The notes: generated by a model from the letters alone, not told the origin. 61,806 bases of DNA from Phlegmacium glaucopus (GCA_015039465.1 MU130382.1:148134-209939), one strand, 5' to 3'; counted from the stretch's first letter, positions 11,201 through 23,780 are shown. A program made the numbers and translations.

Positions 11201-11747
11201 AAATGTCGGCTGGTGCAGGTATACATTGTGAGCGCCTGGGAAGACAGACATTGGACTATGGGTGTTTGGAGACGTGTGCTACATGAGCAATAATCAGTGA
11301 CGACGATGGCGAGCGCAGCATAGACGACACTAACCATGGGTGGAGTTTCTCGTCCTTGGCTACTAGCGGAACCAAGTTCGCTAGGCACAGCAGGTCCGGA
11401 GGCTGAAATAGGTACGGAGATTGGAGAGGACACTGTGGACGCTTCTGTATTCGTAGCCGTCGTGGCAAGTGCACTATCGACGCTGACCACAGGGACCATT
11501 TCGCGTGGTAAGTTACTTGAGAGTATCAAGATGTTAAGTAATCATCAATGAATACCGGACGACAGGCTTTAGTGACCCACCTTGTTCCTGCATCCGCCGC
11601 CGCCATATGATTACCAGAGCCTGAACCCACCTCGATCGATGATGGTGTAGGTGGGCGTTCCAATTGGAAAAGGGAAGATAACTTCGCTTTGAAAGATCGA
11701 GCAACTTTGTCTACGCGATTGTTCCTAAATGGTCTTTCTTTCGACAT
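8207..11747 (-). pseudogene. NACHT-WD40 (NLR/STAND) receptor, N-terminal part, interrupted
   Basis: The start is the ATG at 11745-11747 (MSKERPFRNN), a motif common at the N-terminus of agaricomycete NACHT-WD40 proteins. Exons by GT-AG junctions and frame: 11747-11581, 11515-11335, 11278-11186, 11122-11069, 11010-9499 and 9449 onwards, with introns of 65, 56, 63, 58 and 49 bp. All junctions keep frame. Exon 3 encodes the family motif SVFPGAHNVYLHQPTF. The NACHT NTPase has Walker A GMAGTGKTT and Walker B VIVLDALDEC. A helical linker follows, then eight WD repeats. The frame then runs into the terminal repeat of the 2.16-kb element and stops at 8184-8186. The five remaining repeats and the cap lie beyond it. 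Such proteins are thought to act in non-self recognition and programmed cell death. A product of NACHT plus eight repeats is still possible. Confidence 0.85.
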
Positions 11748-13440
11748 GATGGTGATAGTCGCAAAGAGAGTTGGCATTCCCACAGTGAAGCATTATTGAA
11801 ACGTGGAGTTCAAATTCTATAATTGTAACACAGCTGCTGACCAAAAACTCGAGGCACCCCTTCCTTTGGATCCCACAAATGAATTGAGCAGACGAACTCC
11901 ACCCTCACGACCTGCAAGGCTGCAACATATTCAGCCACATACTCCGCACAAGTTGACTCCTTGAGCGCCATCAATGCAGCTATTTCTTGGCGAACAAGTG
12001 GGTTCTTTAACGCTTCCGTAAAATCAGAGTTGGTAGAAATACATGAGAAGAGAATAGCAAGGAAGTTTAAGGACGGCTATTCGCGACGAGCTCTTCACGG
12101 TGGGTAAAAAAACATATAAGGTTTAGGTAGGAACTGGATGCAAGGGTGGAGAGGTAGGAATGTAGGATTTGTAATCCCAGGATGAGAGAGGTTTAAACCG
12201 ATCCTAGGGGAAAAGTAGACCTTTAAGGAGGCCTTAGTTGAAGATGACACTGGACGGAGGAAAAGCGTAGTAGACCGTTCATCTCTCCCCGAGATAAATG
12301 CACAAGTATCTCCTTCCCATTTGTTTTCAACGAGATCTGCTATACTGGAAGCACCACTGACACTGATGATGCGATCCACGAGCAGAGGGGGCCCAGATAT
12401 GACCTTGCTGCTAAGCCCTAATTGTCGTAAACATCGTAACAAGATGCTTCCACGCAAGAGTTATTGGGATGCAGTTCAGGTGAGGTCGAAGTTGGTGGTG
12501 GGGGAACGAAGTGTTTAAAGAGTACGGGAGGAGGTGTACCTCCGGTCGTCAAATCCACGCCCTTACGAGAACACCTCTGTATGCTGTACGGCTACGATGC
12601 GAGTCGACTAACTTTCTCGGTGCACGATGAAAATACCTATTAGTAGCAGGTCAGTCTGCAGAACAAGAGAGGGTACCAGTGAAGGAGGCGCGAACGCCTC
12701 TAAAGTCACCGATCACGAAAGGTTACAGTGAACGACCCACCATTTACCGCTGATGTTTTTTGCTCTTCACTTCCATGAGTAAACGGGTCTTCATGGTATC
12801 CACCAATTTGGAGATAAAATTCTGCCTCTAATATCTCAAACTCTGTATGCTTCTGGCCTTCGTATCCTCGTGCTCGACCACAACCACCAAGTGAGATTCA
12901 TTTGTGGTTGAAGCAGCACTCTTTTGTCTTGGCTGAAATCCAATAGTTCCTGGAGTGATACTGACAATACTGATGTTCCAAATACGTTGGCTTTGTCTTG
13001 GCTTGGGAAGGTGAAGTGGTAGTTGGTTGTTTCCTCTTCATCGTGCGAAATAGAGGTCTATAATAGGACTTGAATCATGTCCCTGAGCTGAAACCGAACG
13101 ATGCGGGGAGCTGACTGGAGCTGATGGATGATGAATAAGTACCTTGTGGTATCCCCTGGGATCCCACGAGAACTCAGGCTATCCAAACTTTTGACCGTCC
13201 GTTGTTCGGTAGTTGTTCGGTACGCTTACTCCAGGCTTTGTAGTTATCAGTTTACATAACCTGTTCCGAACGTTCCCAGCTTCGCTGTCGGTATAAGAAT
13301 TCCATCTCCAGCGTTACTTACTCATCCAGCCTAAAATAGAACTAACTGATGAGTAACTACAGGTAACTAACCATATGCTTTCATTCTTCAGCTATCACTG
13401 ATGTGCCAATTACTGGTTCCGCCGGCGACGCGACGGACAG
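11748..13440. other. Intergenic region with an unresolved minus-strand coding trace
   Basis: The reverse strand at about 12035-11917 reads as a protein-like exon (SDFTEALKNPLVRQEIAAL...), ending at a plausible GTCGTG or later donor. 12457-12095 on the same strand holds another open frame (VDRIISVSGASSIADLVENK). They do not join into a gene I can name. The rest, including the interval upstream of the first GST, shows no clear features. Confidence 0.3.
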
Positions 13441-13441
13441 G

Positions 13442-13449
13442 TATAAATA
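13442..13449 (+). promoter_or_regulatory. TATA box of GST1
   Basis: TATAAATA 77 bp before the ATG. The same box at nearly the same distance precedes all eight paralogues. Confidence 0.75.
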
Positions 13450-13525
13450 GTGGCCAGGTTGTATCTACAAGACTACAACTTATCTAGTCTTCCCATACAC
13501 CTTTTCACTCTCAAGAAACGTTAAC

Positions 13526-14444
13526 ATGGTTCTCAAGCTCCACGGTGGATCTTTCTCTCCTTTCGTTCGCCTAGTGGCAATGGTTCTGCTCGAAAAGCAA
13601 GTCCCGTTCGAGTTCGTCCCGGTCGATATGGCCAAAGGCGAACACAAATCGCCTGAATACCTCAGTAAACATCCCTTTGGTCAGGTTCCTTACATTGTAT
13701 GTTACTATTTTATTTTGTCAGTACAACCCCGACTCACTCAATGTGCTTTCCCCCCTTTTTTTGTACGACTTGGTTAGGACGACGACGGCTTCATCCTCTA
13801 CGAAAGCAAAGCCATCTGTTATTATATAGCGTCCAAGTACGCTAACCAAGGGACTACATTACTCCCAACTGGGCTCGAAGCCAATGCGCTCTTCCAGCAG
13901 GCTGTATTTGTAGAAATATCCCATTTCAGCGAACACTCCATGAGAGCTGTAAGAGAAGTTTTTTTCAAGAAGTAAGCTTATTCATTTTATAAAACCACGC
14001 CGCTGCATCCGCTTATATGTTTGTTCTTCTGCTAGGCGTCAAGGCTTGACTCCCGACCAAGCCGTTGTTGACAAGCATATTGCCGACTTGCGTGGCAAGT
14101 TGGATGTGTATGACAAGACTCTGAGTAAACAGAAGTATCTCTTAGGGGACGTAAGTCTTTTGTTTTCTGGCGGACACATGAACCTCCCTTACAACATGTT
14201 TTATTTTCTCCAGGAAATTTCGCTCGTCGACCTTTATCATATCGCTGTAGGAAGTCCGCTTGCCGTAATAGGTAGTAACGTCATGGAGTTGAAGCCGAAT
14301 GTGGACAGGTCAGATTTTTACTTATGGTGTAGGTCGGGGCTTTTACCTGACGTTTCTTCTCCAAATTATAGGTGGTTCAAGGAGATATGTTCGAGGCCGT
14401 CCTGGCTAGCCGTGAAAGATGGTGACATCAAATCCACTAATTAG
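13526..14444 (+). CDS. Glutathione S-transferase 1 (phi-like), five exons
   Basis: Exons 13526-13696, 13778-13971, 14036-14150, 14214-14308 and 14372-14444 give a 215-residue protein. The N-terminal thioredoxin-like domain carries the predicted catalytic Ser in SPFVRL, the cis-Pro in GQVPYI and the glutathione-gamma-Glu-binding ESKAI. The C-terminal helical domain follows from about residue 85. GSTs conjugate glutathione to electrophiles in the cytosol. This is the most divergent of the eight copies: MVLKLHGGSFSP at the start, HFSEHSMRAVREVFFKK in place of the common HFNQHA, and an extra Gly near the C-terminus. The fourth donor is GTCAGA, where the others have GTAAGN. It is the first gene of the array. 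Confidence 0.9.
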
Positions 14445-15526
14445 ACCTTGAAGTAGGAAGAGGTCAATTGTGTGAGCCTGCCTATTAAGAGGTGAACAGG
14501 AGAGTAAAAATGTATTTTTCACGAATCTATTTGAATAATACCTTAACCGTCAAGTGAAAATCGTGAAGGAGTCCTCGCAGTGTGGTTGAAGTGGTGCTCA
14601 ATATTCCTGTCTGTCTCCAACAGTGCCTGCAGCGACAGTAGTGTCAGTCTCTAAATGAACTCGGCTTGGGAAGATGAAATAGTAGTAGCTTGTCCTCCTT
14701 TCGTCTTGACCAATTCTGATTCATTATAGATCTAAAAACCTCGAGAACTCGTTAATTAGCCCTTGGTTTCTTTACACGTTCAATATTTGTGCCATGTTTG
14801 TGCATCTCGTGACCTTTGCTAAACTCGAGCGATACTAGTTTTAGGAGTCTGACCTCCTTGCCACAATGTTAGTGAAGTTCAAACAATAATGAGATTTTCG
14901 CGCTGTGGTCTTGCGACCTCTATGCCGGATCTTCATTCTCTGATGCCTCCTCAACAAAGCTAGAGCCCTTGCTACTGACGCGCGTGGTGGTTCATGAGCT
15001 TAACGATCGCGTCTTACCTGGCGTATCCCTGATTGGTATCAGGTGGACTACGAATAAAAAGCAGAAGCATGTACTCCCTCGGTACTCCTCGCGTTGTCCT
15101 CCTACGAGAAATTTGCAGGCTTTTTCCTGTCTTCAAGTTTCAATCCCAGACGCATAGTAACTCTTGACCATCTTCTGTTGGTTCATCAACACAGTGGATC
15201 CAGCTAGTTCTGCCACTATACTCAGTGAAGAAGGATGTATTATCAAAGTCAGGATCTAGTTAAGTTGACTGTGGAACCCTTCACCAACGTGAAACGACTC
15301 TGACAGCTCTATCACCCCAGATGTGGTAATAGACCGAAACCTGACGACCGCTGCTAACTGTTCCTAGCAATGCGGTATGTCAGCCACTTATTCATCTAAT
15401 TGATGACCAAGGTTCAATGCCGATGCTTACTTACAACGCGGGTTTTTTTCTTTTGTGCCATACAATCTCTCCTTGGATCGGACGCCCATGACAGCACCGT
15501 ATACATATTTGTCATGCACAAGAAGG
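14445..15526. other. GST intergenic module (type A)
   Basis: Contains a GST1 3' region and then a block (about 14850-15450) that recurs upstream of GST3 (17240-17830) and partly upstream of GST4 (19855-20230). Shared landmarks are GCGTGGTGGTTCATGAGC and TTGATGACCAAGGTTCAATG. No gene is supported; it appears to have been carried along by the duplication unit. Confidence 0.6.
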
Positions 15527-15534
15527 CATAAATA
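15527..15534 (+). promoter_or_regulatory. TATA box of GST2 (CATAAATA variant)
   Basis: CATAAATA, a one-base variant of the array consensus TATAAATA, followed by the conserved CAGGCTAGGTATG; 77 bp before the ATG. Upstream lies the shared GGATCGGACGCCCATG box. Confidence 0.65.
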
Positions 15535-15610
15535 CAGGCTAGGTATGTATTCCTTGTATCTACAACCCTCTGGTTTTCTCATACACATTTCACTCTCAAG
15601 CAACGTTAAC

Positions 15611-16552
15611 ATGGTTCTTAAGCTTTACGGTGTACCCCAGTCACCTTATGTTCGCCTAGTGGCAGCAGTTTTGCACGAAAAGAAAGTCCCTTTTGAGCTA
15701 GTTCTGGTCGATACCGCCAACCGCGAACACAAATCCCCTGAATACCTCACTAAACAACCCTTCGGTCAATATCCTTACATTGTATGTTACTATTTGATTT
15801 CGCCAGTACAACTCCAATTTACTCAACGTGCTGTCCCCCTTCTTTTTGTCTGACTTGGTCAGGACGATGACGGTTTCATCCTCTACGAAAGCGAAGCTAT
15901 CTCTTATTATATAGCGTCCAAGTACCCTAACCAAGGGACACCACTACTCCCAGTTGGGCTCGAAGCCAATGCGCTTTTCCAGCAGGCTGTCTGTGTAGAA
16001 GCATCGCATTTTAACCAACACGCGTTTGCAGCTGCAAAGGAAGTTATTGGCAAACGGTAAGTTCTTTCATTCTACAAATCACGCCGTTGCACACACCTCA
16101 TTGTACGTCCGTCCGCTTACATGTTTTCCTTCTGCCAGGTACCAAGGCCTTACCCACGACCAAGCCATGTTTGAGAAGCATATTGCAGACTTGAGTGGCA
16201 AGTTGGACGTGTATGACAAGACTTTGAGTAAACAGAAGTATCTCTTAGGAGATGTAAGAGTTTTATTTTCTGGCACAAGAACCTCCCCTAAAACATATTT
16301 TATTCCCCCTAGGAAATTTCGCTCGTCGACTTATATCACATCCCTATAGGATCTCTGCTTGCCGGATTAGGTAGTAACGTCATGGAGTCGAAGCCGAATG
16401 TCGACAGGTAAGACTTTTGCCTACGGTGTAGGTGGCGTAGGTGGAGGCCTTTATCTGACGTTTTTCTTCCCCTACCTTTTAGGTGGTTCAAGGACATATG
16501 TTCGAGGCCTTCCTGGGTGGCCGTGAAAGACGACATCAAATCCACTAATTAG
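15611..16552 (+). CDS. Glutathione S-transferase 2 (phi-like), five exons
   Basis: Exons 15611-15781, 15863-16056, 16139-16253, 16313-16407 and 16483-16552 give 214 residues. Landmarks are SPYVRL, GQYPYI and DDDGFILYES. It differs from the other copies in the second half of the glutathione-binding motif: ESEAISYYI instead of ESKAICYYI. This changes Lys to Glu and Cys to Ser next to the Ser that contacts glutathione, which could alter affinity. Exon 3 reads YQGLTHDQAMFEKH. All splice sites are GT-AG. Confidence 0.9.
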
Positions 16553-17978
16553 GCTTGCCAGTGGGAAGAGCTAAGCGCTCGGTTGCTTCTGAAACATAAC
16601 GGGTCTATTGAGGGATGAACAGGAGAGTGGAGGAATGTTTTCAGCGCGATCGATAAAGCGGACAATAAATAAAAATATATATATACGACATTGACCCTCG
16701 TACGGACAGACAATAATAATGAATGCCTTGCACTTTGACAGTCACATACCTAGAGCTGCATATCGCGCTATTCGTGGCGTGGCGTAGTTACAATTTACAA
16801 ACGCTTCACAAAGGGCTATAGGCCAAGGATGACTGTACAATCACGGAAAATAGCCGTGCTAGGATCGACTGTGGCATTCGATCCAATAAGATTATTATCC
16901 TGTAAGGTATCTCTGCACCTGCTTGATTCTTCTGGCGGTATGCATGTTGTTCCCTTTTCAATGTTTCGCCACCTGATTTTTACTCTATAGGTGGAACGTG
17001 CCTTTAGGGCATATTTGTTGGAAAGCCGAAAATGTTTGCAGACCAGTTCTATGCACATGAAATCAAGGGATTCATGCGTCAAGTTGATCAAATCAGTCAG
17101 AGGCGCTGGCAGGAAATTATCTCTGCCGCTACTGGCCTGATTCTAATACGGATCACGAGTAGTCTGTTTTCATTGTTTATGCCTTGTTTATGCTGATAAA
17201 ACACCTCGTGACCTTTCTGATGATGAAGCTAAACTCAAGCGTTGTTCTACTAGTCTGACCTCCTTGCCACAATGTTAGTGAAGTTCAAACAATAATGAGA
17301 TTGTGACTCTCTAGGCCGGATCTTTATTCTCTGATGCCTCCTCAACAAAGCTAGAGCCCTTGCTACTGACGCGCGTGGTGGTTCATGAGCTTAACGATCG
17401 CGTCTTACCTGGCGTATCCCTGATCGGTATCAGGTGGACTACAAATAACAAGCAGAAGCATGTACTACTCCCTCGATACTCCTCGCGTTGTCCTCCTACG
17501 AGAAGTTTGTAGGCTTTTCACCGTCTTCAAGTTTCAACCCCAAACGGCATCTTCTGTTGGTTCATCGGCACAGTGGATTCAGCTGGTTCTGCCACTATAC
17601 TCAGTGAAGAAGGATGAATTATCAAAGTCAGGATCTAGTTAAGTTGACTGTGGAACCCTTCACCAACGTGAAACAACTCTGACAGCTCTATCACCCCAGA
17701 TGTGGTAATAGACCGAAACCTGACGACCGTTGCTAACTGTTCCTAGCAATGCGGTATGTCAGCCACTTATTCATCTAATTGATGACCAAGGTTCAATGCC
17801 AATGCTTACTTATAACACGGGTTTTTTCCTTTTTGTGCCAGACAATAATCGGTGCCAACATGTCATCGATGAGATTCAACCTACCCCGGGCCCAAGTTCA
17901 ACTAGTACTATCAGTAACTTCTCCTTGGATCGGACGCCCATGGCAGCAACGTATACATATTTGTCATGTACAAGAAGG
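16553..17978. other. GST2-GST3 intergenic module
   Basis: Holds the GST2 polyadenylation region (GGACAATAAATAAAAA near 16660), a conserved block with GTACAATCACGGAAAATA, and a second copy of the type A module seen before GST2. No gene is supported. Confidence 0.6.
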
Positions 17979-17986
17979 TATAAATA
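17979..17986 (+). promoter_or_regulatory. TATA box of GST3
   Basis: TATAAATA, preceded by GGATCGGACGCCCATGG and GTATACATATTTGTCATG, both shared with GST2, GST4 and GST7. Confidence 0.75.
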
Positions 17987-18043
17987 CAGGCTAGGTATGT
18001 CTCTAGTCTTCCAATACACCTTTCACTCTCAAGCAACATTAAC

Positions 18044-18991
18044 ATGGTTCTCAAGCTTTACGGTGCACCTCCCTCACCTTATGTTCGCCTAGTGGCAATG
18101 GTTTTACTCGAAAAGCAAGTGCCTTTTGAGCTAGTCCTGGTTGATTACAAGAATAGCGAACACAAATCACCTGAATATCTCACTAAACATCCATTTGGTC
18201 AAAACCCTTACATCGTATGTTACTATTTGATTTTTCCAGTACAGTCCAATTCACACCAAGTGCTTTCCCCCTTTCCTTTTGTATGACTTGGTCAGGACGA
18301 TGACGGCTTCATCCTTTACGAAAGCAAAGCTATCTGTTATTATATAGCGTCCAAGTACCCTAACCAAGGGACACCACTACTCCCAACTGGGCTCGAAGCC
18401 AATGCGCTCTTCCAGCAGGCTGTCTGCGTAGAAGCATCGCACTTTAACCAACACGCGTTGGCAGCTGTAAAAGAAGTTATTAGCAAACGGTAAGTTCCTT
18501 CATTCTATAATTTGGCACGCCGTTACACGTACCTCATTGTGTGTCCGTCCGCTTACATGTTTTCCTTTCTGCCAGGTATCAAGGCCTGACTCCCGAGCAA
18601 GCCATCTTTGAGAAGCATATCGCAGACCTGAGTGGCAAGTTGGACGTGTATGACAAGACTTTGAGTAAACAGAAGTATCTCTTAGGAGACGTAAGACTTT
18701 TATTTTTCCGGCAGACACAACCTCCCTTTTAACACATTTTATCCTTCTAGGAAATTTCTCTCGTCGACCTATATCACATCCCTTTAGGATCTCTGCTTGC
18801 CGTTGCAGGTAGTAACATCATGGAGTCGAAGCCGAATGTCGACAGGTAAGGCTTTTTTGCCTACGGTGTAGGTGGCGTAGGTGGAGGCTTTTACCTGACG
18901 GTTTACTTCCCCTATCTTTAGGTGGTTCAAGGACATATGTTCGAGGCCTTCCTGGGTGGCCGTGAAAGACGACATCAAATCCACTAATTAG
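18044..18991 (+). CDS. Glutathione S-transferase 3 (phi-like), five exons
   Basis: Exons 18044-18214, 18296-18489, 18576-18690, 18751-18845 and 18922-18991; 214 residues. It has SPYVRL, GQNPYI (Asn in place of the usual Val/Ile before the cis-Pro) and ESKAIC. Very close to GST4 over introns as well as exons, which points to a recent duplication or conversion between the two. Confidence 0.9.
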
Positions 18992-20377
18992 GCTTGCCAG
19001 TAGGAAGAGCTAAGCGCCCGGTTGCTTCTGAAACATAATAGGTCGATTAAGTAGTGAACAGAAGAGTGAAGATATGTTTTCAACGAATCTATTCGATAAA
19101 GCGGACGATAAATAAAAAATACATATACACGAAGTTGACCCTCGTACGGACAGACAATAACAATGAATGCCTTTTAAGCCACTTTGACACTCATATTCCT
19201 GGAGCTGCATATCACGATATTCCTGGGAGGAGTGGCGTAGTCATAAACGCTTCGCAAAGGGTTTACAGGCCAAGCATGGCCGTACAATAATCACGCAGAA
19301 TATCCATGCTAGGGTCGACATTCGATCCGATAAGATTGCTATCTTTTAAGCTACCCTCTGCACCTGCTTGATTCTTCTCGCGGTATGATGCATATTGTTC
19401 CCTTTTCAATGTTTCGCCACCTACTTAACTGTGATTTTTACTCTACAGGTAGAATGTGCCTTTTGGGGATATTTTTCGGGCCATTTCCGGCCTTCTAAAT
19501 TAACTTGGCTTGGGAAGATGAAATCAAGGGGGTTTGGGAAATAAAAAAATATACCACAGGTCGAATTTTTTTTTAAGCACACTTCGGGCTGGACTACCTA
19601 CCTATGTAATCAGGCACATGTCTATATATGGAAATATTACATCATCAGCGCGAGCACTTGCTCACCCCATCCCATACCAGATGCTTCGCAAGCCTCACAA
19701 ACCCAATCCCGTGGTGCTATCTCCAATGATACACACTGGAGGATGATACTAGAAGATAAAGGTTAGTGACAAAAAGCTCGACAATTATGTTCTAAAAGGA
19801 TTAATACCCATTGAGATTGGACATTTTGACCATTATCATTGTTTTTCGCATGTACTCCCTCGATACTCCTCGCGTTGTCCTCCTACGAGAAATTTGCAGG
19901 CTTTTTCCTGTCTTCAAGTTTCAATCCCAGACGCATAGTAACTCTTGACCATCTTCTGCTGGTTCATCAACACAGTGGATCCAGCTAGTTCTGCCACTAT
20001 ACTCACTGAAGAAGGATGAATTATCAAAGTCAGGATCTAGTTAATGACTGTGGAACCCTTCACCAACGTGAAACAACTCTGACAGCTCTATCACTTCAGA
20101 TATGGTAATAGACCGAAACCTGACAACCGCTGCTAACTGTTCCTAGCAATGCGGTACGTCAGCCACTTATTCATCTAATTGATGACCAAGGTTCAATGCC
20201 AAGCTTACTTATAACACGGGCTTTTTTCTTTTTGTGCCAGACAATAATCGGTACCGACACGTCATCGATGAGATTCAACCTACCCCGGGCCCAAGTTCAA
20301 CTAGTACTATCAGTGACTTCTCCTTGGATCGGACGCCCATGGCAGCAACGTATACATATTTGTCATGTACAAGAAGG
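18992..20377. other. GST3-GST4 intergenic module with an extra insert
   Basis: Begins with the usual 3' module. About 19500-19850 is not found in the other spacers (T-rich, with a CTCACCCCATCCCATACCAG stretch) and then the type A promoter module resumes at about 19855. It looks like an insertion into one copy, but no terminal repeats were found. Confidence 0.45.
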
Positions 20378-20385
20378 TATAAATA
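20378..20385 (+). promoter_or_regulatory. TATA box of GST4
   Basis: TATAAATA followed by CAGGCTAGGTATGTCTC. The ~200 bp upstream is almost the same as for GST3. Confidence 0.75.
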
Positions 20386-20442
20386 CAGGCTAGGTATGTC
20401 TCTAGTCTTCCAATACACCTTTCACTCCCAAGCAACGTTAAC

Positions 20443-21390
20443 ATGGTTCTCAAGCTTTACGGTGCACCTCTTTCACCTTATGTTCGCCTAGTGGCAATGG
20501 TTTTACTCGAAAAGCGAGTGCCTTTTGAGCTAGTCCTGGTTGATTTCAAGAATGACGAACACAAATCACCTGAATATCTCACTAAACATCCATTTGGTCA
20601 AATCCCTTACATCGTATGTTACTATTTGATTTTTCCAGTATAGTTCCATTCACACCAAGTGATTTCCCCCTTTCCTTTTGTATGACTTGGTCAGGACGAT
20701 GACGGCTTCATCCTTTACGAAAGCAAAGCTATCTGTTATTATATTGCGTCCAAGTACCCTAACCAAGGGACACCACTACTCCCAACTGGGCTCGAAGCCA
20801 ATGCGCTCTTCCAGCAGGCTGTCTGTGTAGAAGCATCGCACTTTAACCAACACGCGTTTGCAGCTGCAAAAGAAGTTATTGTCAAACGGTAAGTTCTTTC
20901 ATTCTATAAATTGGCACGCCGTTACACGCACCCCATTGTGTGTCCGTCCGCTTACATGTTTTCCCTTCTGCCAGGTATGAAGGCCTGACTCCCGACCAAG
21001 CCATCTTTGAGAAACATATTGCAGACCTGAGTGGCAAGTTGGACGTGTATGACAAGACTTTGAGTAAACAGAAGTATCTCTTAGGAGACGTAAGACTTTT
21101 ATTTTTCTGGCAGACACAACCTCCCTTAAAACACATTTTATCCTTCTAGGAAATTTCTCTCGCCGACCTATATCACATCCCTATAGGATCTCTGCTTGCC
21201 AGTGCAGGTAGTAACGTCATGGAGTCGAAGCCGAATGTCGACAGGTAAGGCTTTTTTGCCTACGGTGTAGGTGGTGTAGGTGGAGGCTTTTATCTGACGT
21301 TTTTCTTCCCTATCTTTTAGGTGGTTCAAGGACATATGTTCGAGGCCTTCCTGGGTGGCCGTGAAAGACGACATCAAATCCACTAATTAG
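20443..21390 (+). CDS. Glutathione S-transferase 4 (phi-like), five exons
   Basis: Exons 20443-20613, 20695-20888, 20975-21089, 21150-21244 and 21321-21390; 214 residues. It differs from GST3 at a few sites: LFKNDEHKSPEY region, GQIPYI, YEGLTPDQ, and EISLADLYHI where the other copies have EISLVDLYHI or EITLVDLYHI. The coding frame and all splice sites are intact. Confidence 0.9.
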
Positions 21391-22754
21391 GCCTGCCAGT
21401 AGGAAGAGCTGGTAGCTTCTGAAACATAATAGGTCTATTAAGAGGTGAACAGGAGAGTGAAGATATGTTTTCAACGAATCTATTCGATCGATAAAGCGGA
21501 CAATAAATAAAAAATGCATATACACGACGTTGACCCTTGTACGGACAGACAGTAATAATGAACGCCTTGAAGCCACATTGACAGTCACATTCCTAGAGCT
21601 GGATATCGCGATATCCGTAGTTATAAACGCTTTACAAAGGGTTTATAGGCCAAGGATGACTGTACAATCACGGAAAATATCACTGCTAGGGTCGGCATTC
21701 TCTCCGATAAGATTATTATCCTCTAAGGTATCTCCGCACCCACCTGCTTGATTCTTCTCGCGGTATGCGTGTTGTTCCCGGAATCCCATTTCAATGTTTC
21801 GCCACCTACTTAACTGTGATTTTTACCCTACAGGTGGAACGTGCCTTTAGGGCGTATTTGTCGGGTCATTTCAAGAAGCCGAAATTGTTTGCAGACCAGC
21901 CCTATGCCCATGAAATTAAGGGATTCATGAGTCAAGGTTGATCAAATCAGTGAGAGGCGCTGGCAGGAAATTATCTCTGTTGCTACTGGCCCCCAGTTCT
22001 AATACGGATCACGAGTTGTTGGACGGAAATTTAGCCATTTATCGGCCTACCACCAGGACCTATATGAGGCGAGCAGCCGGATTAAGGCTTGGATTTGTTG
22101 ATTCAACTACATTTCCACCCAGAAAGCCTCGATTTTAAACTAACCTCCTTTCATTAATACATTTAGACGTGCAGTTGGGTCTGATAGTACATAGTCTATT
22201 GAGTTGCCGTTTGGCCATAGTCATACTTTCCGATGGGTTCTCTAGGTTTTCAGGGGTTTTACAGGTTTTTGAGGTCACATTTCTGCGAGGTTTTTCTGAA
22301 ACTATACCTGGCTTTCGAACTGTCCATCCTGTCGGGTTTTTTTGGTTGGTTTTTACATTTTATTAAGGGTTTTCTGGGTTGCAAAACTCGAAAAACCATG
22401 ACGGTCGATTTACTGATGTGTTTTCAGGTTGACACCTCTGCTCTCTATGGGCCAATTGGTAGGCATGCACTAACCTACAACCTTTCTGGTTGGGCACTGC
22501 TCTCAGAAAGATGTTTGGATATATCGGCGATTAACCGGCAGGTGAGGCTCTGCTCTCAGAAAGATGTTTGGCAGAGCGTGGATACATCGGCGATTAACCG
22601 GCAGGTAAGGCTCCACGGCAGGAATTCCTCGACTTCTGATGTTCCCTCTTCGCGTCATTGATTATCGATGAGTTTTCCCGAGTACATCTAGTATTGGGAT
22701 TGGACGCCCAAGGCAGCGACGTATACATGTTACTCGGAGTTCACTACAAGAAGG
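21391..22754. other. GST4-GST5 intergenic module
   Basis: Usual 3' module, then a different upstream type (type B) with two direct copies of ATCGGCGATTAACCGGCAGG about 65 bp apart (near 22527 and 22587). Small T/G-rich frames at 22169-22366 lack any domain. Confidence 0.55.
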
Positions 22755-22762
22755 TATAAATG
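22755..22762 (+). promoter_or_regulatory. TATA box of GST5 (TATAAATG)
   Basis: TATAAATG followed by CAGGCTAGG, 76 bp before the ATG. The upstream box reads GGATTGGACGCCCAAGG, a diverged form of the array consensus. Confidence 0.65.
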
Positions 22763-22830
22763 CAGGCTAGGTATGTGCTATAACTCTCTAGTTTTCCCCA
22801 TACACCTTTCACCCTCAAGCAAACGTTAAC

Positions 22831-23780
22831 ATGGTTCTCAAGCTTTACGGCGCACCTCAGTCACCTTATGTTCGCCTAGTGACAGCAGTTTTACACGAAA
22901 AGAAACTCTCTTTTGAGCCAGTCCTGGTCGATATGGCCAACAAAGGTCACAAATCGCCTGAACACCTCGCTAAACATCCCTTTGGTCAAATTCCTTACAT
23001 TGTATGTGATTTTGCCAGGTACAACTCCGATTCACTAAACTTGCTTTCCCCCTTCCTTTTGTATGACTTGGTTAGGACGATGACGGCTTCATTTTGTACG
23101 AAAGCAAAGCCATTTGTTATTATATAGCGTCCAAGTACGCTAACCAAGGGACACCACTACTCCCAACTGGGCTCGAAGCCAATGCACTTTTCCAGCAGGC
23201 CGTATGTGTAGAAACATCGCATTTCAATGAACACGCGTTGGCAGCCGTAAAAGAAGTTTTTGTCAAACGGTAAGTTCTTTCATTCTACAAACCACGCCGT
23301 TACACCCACCTTATTATAAGCCCGTCCGCTTACATGGCTTGTTTTTTTCTGCCAGGCATCAGGGCCAGACTCCCGACCAAGAGGTTTTTGAAAAGCACAT
23401 TGCAGACTTGAGTGGCAAGTTGGATGTGTATGACAAGATTTTGAGTAAACAGAAGTATCTCGTAGGAGACGTAAGACTTTTTATTTTCTGGCAGGTACTT
23501 GAACCTCCCTTATAACACATTTTTATTTCTTCTAGGAAATTTCGCTCGTCGACCTTTATCACCTCCCTATAGGATCTGTGCTTGCCATTGCAGGTAGTAA
23601 CGTCATGGAATCGAAGCCGAATGTAGACAGGTAAGATTTTTACTTATGATGTAGGGTGGAGGCTTTTTTTTCCCTGACGTTCTTCTTCCCCTATCCTTCA
23701 CAAATGCTAGGTGGTTCAAGGACATATGTTCGAGACCTTCCTGGCTGGCCTCGAAAGATGACAGCAAGTCCATTCATTAG
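22831..23780 (+). CDS. Glutathione S-transferase 5 (phi-like), five exons
   Basis: Exons 22831-23001, 23076-23269, 23356-23470, 23536-23630 and 23711-23780; 214 residues. SPYVRL, GQIPYI and ESKAIC are present. Diverged features are EKKLSFEPVLVDMANKGHKSPEHLAKHP (two segments) in the N-domain, HQGQTPDQEVFEKH in exon 3 and a C-terminal KSIH instead of KSTN. Intron 1 starts GTATGTGATTTTG, unlike GTATGTTACTATTTG in its neighbours. With GST1 it is the most independent copy. Confidence 0.9.
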
